A stretch of DNA of 64,000 bases, taken from contig NZ_NPFA01000004.1 of NCBI RefSeq assembly GCF_002265875.1, positions 124,001 through 188,000 on the forward strand, given 5' to 3'. Origin of the DNA: Marinococcus halophilus. GTDB lineage: Bacteria; Bacillota; Bacilli; Bacillales; Marinococcaceae. Below, in pieces: positions 35,755-43,075 of this stretch. A model generated the notes under the pieces. The model made no database searches and was not told where the DNA came from. It worked only from the letters and a program-made list of their open reading frames with translations. How positions within the stretch are numbered: position 1 is the first letter of the stretch; the number at the start of each line of letters is the position of its first letter. Made by a program: the position numbers and the translations under genes.

Positions 35755-37371
35755 ATGCAGAAAACTATGAACGAAGAAGAAACAGTGACCAGCAATCAGA
35801 CATTTCGTGTGCTTGTATCCGATTCAATGAGCAGCGAGGGGCTTGCCCCGCTGCTTGAAAGCGATCAGGTGCAGTGTGTCCAGCAGCACGTAGACGATGC
35901 AGAGGACCCCGGTTCCTTTGACGCTCTTTTGGTCCGAAGCGGCACCACCGTTACGGCGGAAGTGATGGATTCCATGCCGAACCTTCGCATCGTTGCCCGT
36001 GCCGGCGTTGGGGTGGATAATATTGATATCGATGCAGCTACTAAAAGAGGAATTGTGGTAATTAATGCTCCCGACGGCAATACGATCTCCACAGCCGAGC
36101 ATACATTCGCAATGATGGCTTCACTCGCCCGGAAAATTCCCCAGGCAAATGCTTCACTTAAATCCGGTGAATGGAACCGTAAGGGTTTCCAGGGTACAGA
36201 GCTTCGCGGTAAGACACTCGGTATTGTAGGCTTTGGCCGCATCGGCTCGGAACTTTCTAAACGGGCGCAGAGCTTTGAAATGAGCGTTATCGTGTATGAT
36301 CCATTTCTCACAAAGGAACGGGCAAATGAAATGGGAGTTGATCTCCGGGACTTTGAAGAACTGCTCGGAGAGGCGGATGTCATTACCGTACATACGCCGC
36401 TCACCAAGGATACAAAAGGCATGCTCGGCCACGAGAACCTCGGCAAAACAAAGCCTGGTGTCATGCTTCTAAACTGCGCCCGCGGCGGTATTATCGATGA
36501 AGAAGCACTCGCTCATTACCTTGAATCCGGCCACGTAGCAGGCGCGGCGCTCGATGTTTATGAAGAAGAACCAGCGAACGAAAATCCGCTCGTCGCATTC
36601 GATCAGGTTGTCAGCACACCACACATTGCTGCTTCTACAAAAGAAGCCCAGCTAAATGTCGCTTCCCAGGTATCTGATGAAGTGCTTCAATTTCTGCAGG
36701 GGCTCCCTGCCTTAAACTCCATTAATCTCCCGACAATGTCAAAAGAAAAGTTCGAAGCTATACGTCCATACTATGAATTTGCCCGCCGCATGGGCAATAT
36801 TATGTCCCAGAGTGTAAAAACGCCTGTCCAGGAGTTGAACGTGCGCTACAGTGGCAACGTAACGGATCTGGAAACGTCTATTCTAACCCGTTCCCTGCTG
36901 GCCGGCTTTCTACAGAGCCGCATTGACGCACCGGTCAACGATGTGAATGCCTCCACGATCGCCAGGGAACGGGGCATTGACTACGGCGAACAGTTCGGCT
37001 CCCAGTCGCTGGGTTATTCCAACCTGATTAAGGCTACCGTCGAAGGGGAAGGCCGTTCGTTTGCCTTGTACGGCACATACGTAAAGGAATACGGTCCGCG
37101 CATTGTGCGCATTAATGACTTTAACGTCGACTTCTACCCAACCGGTCACCTCATTTATATCCAGCATACGGATAAGCCGGGGGTTATTGGTAAAATGGGC
37201 CAAATTCTCGGACGCCATCAGATTAACATCGCCACCATGCAGGTGGGGCGCCGGGAGGAAGGCGGCGAAGCTATCATGATGCTCGCCGTTGACCGTGAAG
37301 CCAACCAGGATGTTGTAAAAGACTTAACATCCATTGAAGAAATTTCTCTGGCCGATACCATTGAGCTATAG
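35755..37371 (+). CDS. serA: D-3-phosphoglycerate dehydrogenase SerA
   Basis: First step of serine synthesis. The 538-residue long-form enzyme shows RAGVGVDNIDIDAATKRG, NTISTAEHTFAMM, the NAD site GIVGFGRIGSE, LLNCARGGIIDEEAL (catalytic Arg), TPHIAASTKEAQ (catalytic His), then the ASB domain and a C-terminal ACT domain (YIQHTDKPGVIGKMG) that can bind serine. The start at 35755 has GTGGAG just upstream; a frame ten codons longer lacks a site. Serine also feeds TrpB and methionine synthesis in this window. Confidence 0.95.
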   Translation: MQKTMNEEETVTSNQTFRVLVSDSMSSEGLAPLLESDQVQCVQQHVDDAEDPGSFDALLVRSGTTVTAEVMDSMPNLRIVARAGVGVDNIDIDAATKRGIVVINAPDGNTISTAEHTFAMMASLARKIPQANASLKSGEWNRKGFQGTELRGKTLGIVGFGRIGSELSKRAQSFEMSVIVYDPFLTKERANEMGVDLRDFEELLGEADVITVHTPLTKDTKGMLGHENLGKTKPGVMLLNCARGGIIDEEALAHYLESGHVAGAALDVYEEEPANENPLVAFDQVVSTPHIAASTKEAQLNVASQVSDEVLQFLQGLPALNSINLPTMSKEKFEAIRPYYEFARRMGNIMSQSVKTPVQELNVRYSGNVTDLETSILTRSLLAGFLQSRIDAPVNDVNASTIARERGIDYGEQFGSQSLGYSNLIKATVEGEGRSFALYGTYVKEYGPRIVRINDFNVDFYPTGHLIYIQHTDKPGVIGKMGQILGRHQINIATMQVGRREEGGEAIMMLAVDREANQDVVKDLTSIEEISLADTIEL

Positions 37372-37379
37372 CAATAGTA

Positions 37380-37411
37380 CAAAAGACGTGCCTGCGGGGG
37401 CGTCTTTTTTT
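37380..37411 (+). terminator. Intrinsic terminator after serA
   Basis: AAAAGACG and CGTCTTTT flank a GC-rich inner stem and continue into a T-run. The end touches the convergent acetyltransferase gene that finishes at 37410, so it may serve both. Confidence 0.8.
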
Positions 37412-37898
37412 ATGTGCCTTGCCTTCCCTGCCTTTTATCCTTTTTTAAATAAATATTAAAATGATAGACGTCCTCCCGCTCGCCCATTGATTCATATAGT
37501 GCCACGGCTGGCGCATCCTCCTGGTCAGCCTGAATGAAAACAGCGGATGCATCAAGGTTTTTAGCTTCTTCCAGTAGAAACCCTAATAGGTTCGTCGCAA
37601 TTTTCCGTCTGCGGAATTTAACATCTACGGCGAGGTCATAAACGTAGATTTCACACGTTTCCTCTTCCAGCTTGTTCATGACGTAGGCCGTGAGACCGGC
37701 CACCACCTGTTCGCCCAGGACAGCTGTACAAATGATCGTACTCTCGTTTGAGAGCTGCTTTAAAAGGTACGCCTCCGAAGGTTTATTTCCCGTATACATC
37801 TCTTCTTCTTCAAATACTTCTGCGTAAAGCTCGTTTAGTTTCCTCATTTGTTTCAGACTGTTCTCATTGTTCTTTAAACGTTGATAAATGATCAACAT
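37410..37898 (-). CDS. GNAT acetyltransferase resembling aminoglycoside 3-N-acetyltransferase AAC(3)-I
   Basis: The 162-residue GNAT has the acetyl-CoA motif FRRRKIATNLLGFLLEEA. Several blocks resemble AAC(3)-I resistance enzymes strongly: KPSEAYLLKQL, VAGLTAYVMNKLEEE, EIYVYDLAV, VFIQADQEDAPAVALYESMG and the ending REDVYHFNI. GGGAGGT precedes the ATG. It is a single gene, convergent with serA, with no mobile element nearby, so it looks chromosomal and resident. Whether it acetylates gentamicin-type drugs or another amine is unknown; the assignment rests on remembered family sequence. Confidence 0.75.
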   Translation of the reverse strand: MLIIYQRLKNNENSLKQMRKLNELYAEVFEEEEMYTGNKPSEAYLLKQLSNESTIICTAVLGEQVVAGLTAYVMNKLEEETCEIYVYDLAVDVKFRRRKIATNLLGFLLEEAKNLDASAVFIQADQEDAPAVALYESMGEREDVYHFNIYLKKDKRQGRQGT

Positions 37899-37940
37899 AA
37901 GAAAATACCTCCCAGAACAAGTCCTTTTGCGTTAATGATA

Positions 37941-37972
37941 GCAAAAAGGACGGGCCGCAGCCCGCCATTTTT
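37941..37972 (-). terminator. Intrinsic terminator closing the btu gene run
   Basis: GGCGGGC and GCCCGTC pair around TGCG on the minus strand, followed by CTTTTTGC, eight bases beyond the stop at 37980. Confidence 0.85.
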
Positions 37973-37979
37973 AGCTTTT

Positions 37980-38414
37980 TCATGATTTCGGCCACAAATA
38001 GCCAAGCAGCTCATTAAGCTGTTTCTCACGGTTTTCTTTCAAATAGTCATCGCCTCTCCGGGTAATAAACGCATGCTTTCCGTCCTTTTGAATCCACTGC
38101 TTTTGCATGGCCATCTGCTCTAAAAAGCAGTAGATAAAAATATTTTTCGTTTTTGTATGCTTGCCGTGCCTTTCTAATCTTAAAGACTTCTCCATGACTT
38201 TCCAGAAGCGCCGGTGGATATGACCGTCCTCATCGAGCCGGATACGTTCGTGAACCCTTATTCGGATCAGAAAAAACAAACATGCCTCCAGCAGCCAGTT
38301 ATCCCGTGCTACAGATCCGGACTGCTCGTTCAGCCAGCGGAGCAGTCCGACATCAATGAAAATATCCTCTCCACTCAGCTGGGTTTGAATAGTCCGGGCC
38401 GAAAGCTGCTTCAT
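37980..38414 (-). CDS. Uncharacterised 144-residue protein coupled to btuR
   Basis: No family was recognised. The protein is basic, probably all-helical and soluble, with RDNWLLEACLFFLIRIRVHERI in the first half and a C-terminal stretch (FITRRGDDYLKENREKQL) that reads like the end of a winged-helix domain. Its ATG overlaps the btuR stop (ATGA, four bases), so it is translationally coupled to the adenosyltransferase and lies before the operon terminator. A link to cobalamin use or its regulation is an inference from context only. Confidence 0.7.
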   Translation of the reverse strand: MKQLSARTIQTQLSGEDIFIDVGLLRWLNEQSGSVARDNWLLEACLFFLIRIRVHERIRLDEDGHIHRRFWKVMEKSLRLERHGKHTKTKNIFIYCFLEQMAMQKQWIQKDGKHAFITRRGDDYLKENREKQLNELLGYLWPKS

Positions 38415-38998
38415 TGCTTGTTCTCCCTCTCCTTCTCAGTAGTGAATACCTTCGCACTTCGTTCATATTCAACATCTGTTTTTCCTGCGCGGCTATTGGC
38501 AATTCTTGCGGCACTAAACAAGTAGTCCGACAGACGGTTCACATACATAAGAACCGGGACGGGCACATCTTCATTTTCTCCTGCCCGCACAAGCTCCCGC
38601 TCGGCCCGCCGGCATACAGTGCGGGCAAGGTGAAGCTCTGCTGACAGCGACGTTCCGCCCGGAAGAATAAATTTTTGCAGTGGCGGTGCTTCTTCCGTGT
38701 ACTCATCAATTCGGTTTTCAAGCCATACCACGGTGGAATTATCAACTTTGCGTACCGCCTCTGCCCTTATGTCAGCGACATCACTGCCACAGTCAAATAA
38801 TTCATGCTGAATACGCTCAAGATCTGTCTGCAGATCCCTCCCGCTTTTTTCCTCCGCCGCCAACAATGCCGCTTTACCAATTAATGCGTTTACTTCTTCA
38901 AAGCTTCCAAACGCTTCAATCCGTGCATCACCTTTGTTTCTTTTTCCGCCCACCACGGAGGTATCACCGCGGTCTCCCTGCCTCGTGTACAGCTTCAT
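38411..38998 (-). CDS. btuR: PduO-type cob(I)alamin adenosyltransferase BtuR
   Basis: Makes adenosylcobalamin from ATP and reduced cobalamin. The 195 residues show the PduO-type N-terminus KLYTRQGDRGDTSVVGG, VDNSTVVWLENRIDEY, FILPGGTSLSAELHLARTVCRRAERELV and YVNRLSDYLFSAAR. ATG at 38998 is chosen over an in-frame GTG because AAGGGTG is placed correctly. It is the B. subtilis yvqK equivalent, at the end of btuF-btuC-btuD. B12-dependent enzymes are not seen in the window. Confidence 0.94.
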   Translation of the reverse strand: MKLYTRQGDRGDTSVVGGKRNKGDARIEAFGSFEEVNALIGKAALLAAEEKSGRDLQTDLERIQHELFDCGSDVADIRAEAVRKVDNSTVVWLENRIDEYTEEAPPLQKFILPGGTSLSAELHLARTVCRRAERELVRAGENEDVPVPVLMYVNRLSDYLFSAARIANSRAGKTDVEYERSAKVFTTEKERENKQ

Positions 38999-39012
38999 GT
39001 TTTTCACCCTTT

Positions 39013-40341
39013 CTATCCGAAATCCGAATTGTAGTCATCTAACAATGATTCTATCAATTCTCCGATGTGAAGGTAGTGCCAATGTAACTGTTCTTCCGAA
39101 AATGTTTCATTCTTTTTTACTGGTGCTGTCACCATGATCTCTTCCAGCGCCCGGAGGGAAAGCCCGGTATTTGTATGGTAATACATCCATTCAAATGCTT
39201 TCCGCTGTATGTACAGCTGCAAGGCTGAAATTTCCTGGGCCGGCCACCCTTCTGCCATATGGAGCCACAAAAAGCACGACCGCCCAGCCCCAAACACAGC
39301 CTCCCGGGGGCCTGAGCTTTTTTTCCATATGCGCATCCCCGGCGAAAAGTGAATGATGTGAGCTGACCGCCTCCTCAGTCCATCCTCGAAAATATGCAGA
39401 TCTCCATTTATTTTATCCACTGATAACACGGTGCCGTAAACCAGCTTTTTTAACGAAGGAGCATACACATTTAATGTTACGCTCGAAACCGCCTGGCATT
39501 GATCCGGTGTTTCCGACCATGACAGCGGGACATTCAAAATATTGTCTTCCTGCTTGGGAGGGCGCCAGTACACGGCTGGTGCTTTTATTTCATGCTGCAG
39601 ACTGACACGAATATCAGCCTGGTACACTTCCGAAAGCCGGCGTTCGTCAAAAACAGCCGCCGGTTCATCGAACGCTTCCACCCTGCCCTCCGAGAGCATC
39701 AACACCCGGTCGCAGTAAAGAGCGGCCGCCTGAATATCGTGCATCACAACTATCACAGTTCGGTTTTGTTCCGAAGCCCAGCTGCGGATGTAATTCAACA
39801 GCTCAATACGATAGTGAATATCCAGATGGTTGGTCGGCTCATCGAGCAGAAGACATTCCGGTTCCTGTGCCAGCAGTCTTGCGAGCAGTACCCGCTGTTT
39901 TTCGCCCCCGCTTAATGCGTGGAACGAATGGAATCTTTTGGTCCAGACGTGCATTTGTCGCATAGCATTCTGAATCACTTGTTCATCTTTTTTATTATTT
40001 GCTGCCGGCCACCAGCTTTTTTGATAGGCGTATCTTCCCATTTCTACGACCTGGCGGGCCGAATAGGCCGCCGCTAATTCATCAAACTGCGGCAGGTAGG
40101 CGACAGTTTTAGCTCGTTCGGAAGAAGTGAACGAGTTCAAAGGTTTATCTTTATACTGAATACTTCCCGACCATGCCTCATGCAGGCCGGCCATCACGCG
40201 GAGCAGTGTGGACTTTCCACTGCCGTTCGGACCGACAACGCCAACCATTTCTCCCGCCCCGGCCATAAAGGAAACCCGGTCGACTACCGTGCTGCTTTTC
40301 CCGTAACCTGCAGTTATATTTTCGACTTGAACTTCCGACAT
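39013..40341 (-). CDS. btuD: Cobalamin ABC transporter ATPase BtuD with C-terminal extension (YvrA type)
   Basis: 442 residues. The first 240 or so form a FecCD/BtuCD-type ATPase: VVGPNGSGKSTLLRVMAG (Walker A), YLPQ (Q-loop), ALSGGEKQRVLLARLL (signature), CLLLDEPTNHLD (Walker B), VMHD. The last 190 residues are an extra domain with few recognisable motifs (NILNVPLSW, AHIIHFSPGMRIWKK, ALEEIMVTAPVKKNE). B. subtilis YvrA has a similar length with a CbiZ-like tail; the hallmark CbiZ Gly-rich motif is not obvious here. ATG overlaps the btuC stop (TAATG). Confidence 0.88.
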   Translation of the reverse strand: MSEVQVENITAGYGKSSTVVDRVSFMAGAGEMVGVVGPNGSGKSTLLRVMAGLHEAWSGSIQYKDKPLNSFTSSERAKTVAYLPQFDELAAAYSARQVVEMGRYAYQKSWWPAANNKKDEQVIQNAMRQMHVWTKRFHSFHALSGGEKQRVLLARLLAQEPECLLLDEPTNHLDIHYRIELLNYIRSWASEQNRTVIVVMHDIQAAALYCDRVLMLSEGRVEAFDEPAAVFDERRLSEVYQADIRVSLQHEIKAPAVYWRPPKQEDNILNVPLSWSETPDQCQAVSSVTLNVYAPSLKKLVYGTVLSVDKINGDLHIFEDGLRRRSAHIIHFSPGMRIWKKSSGPREAVFGAGRSCFLWLHMAEGWPAQEISALQLYIQRKAFEWMYYHTNTGLSLRALEEIMVTAPVKKNETFSEEQLHWHYLHIGELIESLLDDYNSDFG

Positions 40342-41384
40342 TACTGCCACCGCCTTCTTCGCTGATGAAATAGGAGCAGTGCAAACACAGGCGCCCCGGC
40401 CAGTGCCGTAATCACCCCGACAGGCACCTCCACCGGAGCAGCAACTGTGCGTGCAATTAAATCTGCAAGCATTAAAAAAACTGCCCCGCCACCAAAGGAT
40501 AATGGCAGCAGATGTTTATGGTCCGGACCCCACAAAAGCCGGATCATATGCGGAATCACAAGTCCTACAAACCCAATGGTACCTGAAACAGCAACCGCTC
40601 CGCCTGTCAGTACTGACGCTCCGGCGAGAAGCAGCATCCTTGTCCTCGGTACATTCACCCCTACCGAGGAAGCGCTGTCCTCGCCAAACGCAAATGCATT
40701 AAGGGCGCGCGCCTGTGAAAGCAGCAGTGCTCCTGCCAGAAGGCACGGAACGATCAGCCTAAGATAATCCCATCCTCTGCGGCTCACGCTCCCAAGAAGC
40801 CACTGAATAATCTGCCGGAGTTCTTCTCCGCTGAACGCAATCAATAAAGACATAAATGCGCTGAGAAATGAGGTGATAATAATACCAGCAAGAATCATGG
40901 TCTCGGTCCGCACGGTGCGTTCCACGGAATAAACAAAAAGCAACAGAACAGCAAGCGTCAAAAAACCGCAGATAATACTCACCACCGGCAGCGTAAAGCT
41001 GCCAAGCAAAGGCAGCTGCCAGCCAAAATACAATACGGCGACCGCTCCGAGCGAAGATCCTGAGGACACACCAAGCGTGTAAGGATCGGCAAGCGGGTTT
41101 CGAAGCAGTCCCTGAAAGACAGCCCCGGCGAGTCCCAGCGCCCCTCCTACCGCCGCCGCCAGGAGTACACGCGGCAGCCGCACCTCCTGAATAATCGCTT
41201 CAGCGCCAGCCGTTGTTTCAAGTGAAAAAGGGAGAAACGGAAATACCTGGGCTAACACCGCTTTGGTGCTTATAGAAAGAGGCACCGCTACACTCCCCAT
41301 CGAAACAGCGAGAAGAAGCACCCCGGTAAATGCTCCGACCATTAGGAGATAGGTACTTGTGTAATTATTTTTCAGCCATCGCAT
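40341..41384 (-). CDS. btuC: Cobalamin ABC transporter permease BtuC
   Basis: FecCD-family permease of 347 residues with about ten membrane helices. Typical segments are RLPRVLLAAAVGGALGLAGAVFQGLLRNPLADPYTLGVSSGSSLGA (given here as a family landmark across residues about 68-115 in pieces), GEDSASSVGV and GFVGLVIPHMIRL. It overlaps btuF by 20 bases and shares a base with the btuD start. Siderophore permeases share the fold; the btuR neighbour supports cobalamin. Confidence 0.9.
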   Translation of the reverse strand: MRWLKNNYTSTYLLMVGAFTGVLLLAVSMGSVAVPLSISTKAVLAQVFPFLPFSLETTAGAEAIIQEVRLPRVLLAAAVGGALGLAGAVFQGLLRNPLADPYTLGVSSGSSLGAVAVLYFGWQLPLLGSFTLPVVSIICGFLTLAVLLLFVYSVERTVRTETMILAGIIITSFLSAFMSLLIAFSGEELRQIIQWLLGSVSRRGWDYLRLIVPCLLAGALLLSQARALNAFAFGEDSASSVGVNVPRTRMLLLAGASVLTGGAVAVSGTIGFVGLVIPHMIRLLWGPDHKHLLPLSFGGGAVFLMLADLIARTVAAPVEVPVGVITALAGAPVFALLLFHQRRRRWQ

Positions 41385-42300
41385 CCGGATGAATTCTTTC
41401 CGCCATTTCCTCTAGCCCCTCAGTAAGACGCGGGCCCGGACGGCTCACTTTATCGCTGCTCAATGCGTATACTTCGTCGTTTTCTACTGCAGGAACAGTC
41501 TCCCAGCCTTCTCTTGAACCAATCATCTCCAGCGGTTCTTTCTCTGTAGGGTACGTCGTTAAAATGACATCTGGAGAGGCATCAATAATTTCTTCTTCGC
41601 TCACCATCGACCAGCCTTCCAATTCGCTGGCAGCATTTTCTGCATGAACTGCCGACAGCATTTCATCAATAAACGTTCCGCTCCCCGCGGTATACAGGTC
41701 AGGAGATGCACCTACTTCCACATACACCTCCTGGCTGGATTCTGCTTCTTCGGTCGCCTTCTTTACGTCTGATACGTCTTTTTTCATTTCACCGATGACT
41801 TCCTTGGCTTCTTCTTCCTCTCCGATAGCGGTGCCAATTAATTCGATGCTGTCGTACACAGCGTCAAATGACTGGGCGTCCGGTACGGTAATGACTGGAA
41901 TACCCGCTTCCTCCACCTGGGATAGAGAATCTTCAATGCCGGAGGAAGCGTGTGCGAGCACCATATCCGGATCCATGGCAATAATCTCTTCAATATTTGG
42001 TTCAAGACCCGAACCTACGCTTTCGATGTCTGTCACTTCCTCCGGATATGTATCCGCGTCGGTTCTTGCTTCGATTTTGTTGAGTGCTCCCAGCTCATAA
42101 ACAATTTCTGTATTGCTCGGCATCAAACTGACGATCTCGTCCGGCGCCTCGTCAAGTGTGATTGTTTCCCCGGAAGCATCCGTAACTTCAATGGCCTCTG
42201 TGTTTTCATTACTGCTGCCGTCGTTACCGCTTTCCCCATCAGTGCTGCAGGCAGCAAGTGTCCCTGCTGCCGGTATTATCATCAGTGCTTTAATTTTCAT
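41365..42300 (-). CDS. btuF: Cobalamin-binding lipoprotein BtuF
   Basis: Extracellular binding protein of the transporter, 311 residues. The start at 42300 gives a short signal peptide ending in the lipobox TLAAC (Cys18), then a Ser/Asn/Glu-rich linker. The periplasmic-binding domain has IVSLMPSNTEIVYELGA, IESVGSGLEPNIEEIIAMDPDMVLAH and SRPGPRLTEGLEEMAE. The mature protein is very acidic, as in halophile surface proteins. The frame extends upstream into the methyltransferase gene but lacks a signal peptide there. Confidence 0.9.
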   Translation of the reverse strand: MKIKALMIIPAAGTLAACSTDGESGNDGSSNENTEAIEVTDASGETITLDEAPDEIVSLMPSNTEIVYELGALNKIEARTDADTYPEEVTDIESVGSGLEPNIEEIIAMDPDMVLAHASSGIEDSLSQVEEAGIPVITVPDAQSFDAVYDSIELIGTAIGEEEEAKEVIGEMKKDVSDVKKATEEAESSQEVYVEVGASPDLYTAGSGTFIDEMLSAVHAENAASELEGWSMVSEEEIIDASPDVILTTYPTEKEPLEMIGSREGWETVPAVENDEVYALSSDKVSRPGPRLTEGLEEMAERIHPDAMAEK

Positions 42301-42319
42301 CCATGTTCTTCCTTCCTGC

Positions 42320-43054
42320 TTATTGTTCTGCAAGCTGGGCGATAAATATCTGCCTCGGGGAAGTTTGGAGTTGAAAAGGAGAAGCATCATAATCGCCGTA
42401 AAACGCATGAATCTGCAGGCCATGCGCTTCCATCATGCTTCGCAGCTGGCTTTCCTGATACATTTTCACTTTCTCCATATATCTTCTGGTGGACTCCCCT
42501 TCTACAATACTGATTCGCTTTACGATAAATTCATCCTGGATGCTCCGCTCCTGATAAATTTTCAGCCCATCTTTCACCGTTTCATCCCGGGGGACGATAT
42601 GCTGCTTGATATACTCGGGGTTCAGGTAATCAAAAACAAACCAGCCACCCGGCTTTAATGCAGAAGCCGCCTGTTGAAATATTAATTCATTTTCTTCGTC
42701 GTCCGGGAAATAACCAAAGCTTGTAAATAAATTAAAAGCCAGGTCGTATTCCTTCCTAATATGCACGTTGCGGATATCCCCCCGCTGGTACTGCACCGGC
42801 AGCCCGTTCGTCAGCTCAATTGCTTTTTTCAGCAGCGCCGGCGACAGATCGATGCCGGTAACATCTACACCTTTTCTTGCCAGCCAACGCGCATGGCGTC
42901 CATTGCCGCAGCATAAATCAATAGCTTTCGCACCGGGAGTGAGCGGAATTTTTTCCATCAACGCTGTCAGTTCACTGGCTGCTTTTGTTTCATCACGGTG
43001 GTCGTACACTCGCAAATAATCTTCCTGAAAGTGTTCTTCGTACCAAGCTTTCAT
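42320..43054 (-). CDS. Class I SAM-dependent methyltransferase, substrate unknown
   Basis: 244 residues with AKAIDLCCGNGRHARWLARKG (SAM motif I, split in this note), VTGIDLSPALL, GDIRN and FDYLNPEY. Family relatives act on small molecules but nothing in the sequence names the substrate. AGAGGAG precedes the start. It is 21 bases after resE and 19 before btuF, so it appears to bridge the redox two-component genes and the cobalamin uptake genes. A cobalamin-related role would be guesswork. Confidence 0.82.
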   Translation of the reverse strand: MKAWYEEHFQEDYLRVYDHRDETKAASELTALMEKIPLTPGAKAIDLCCGNGRHARWLARKGVDVTGIDLSPALLKKAIELTNGLPVQYQRGDIRNVHIRKEYDLAFNLFTSFGYFPDDEENELIFQQAASALKPGGWFVFDYLNPEYIKQHIVPRDETVKDGLKIYQERSIQDEFIVKRISIVEGESTRRYMEKVKMYQESQLRSMMEAHGLQIHAFYGDYDASPFQLQTSPRQIFIAQLAEQ

Positions 43055-43075
43055 GCTTAACCGCTCCTCTGGTCT

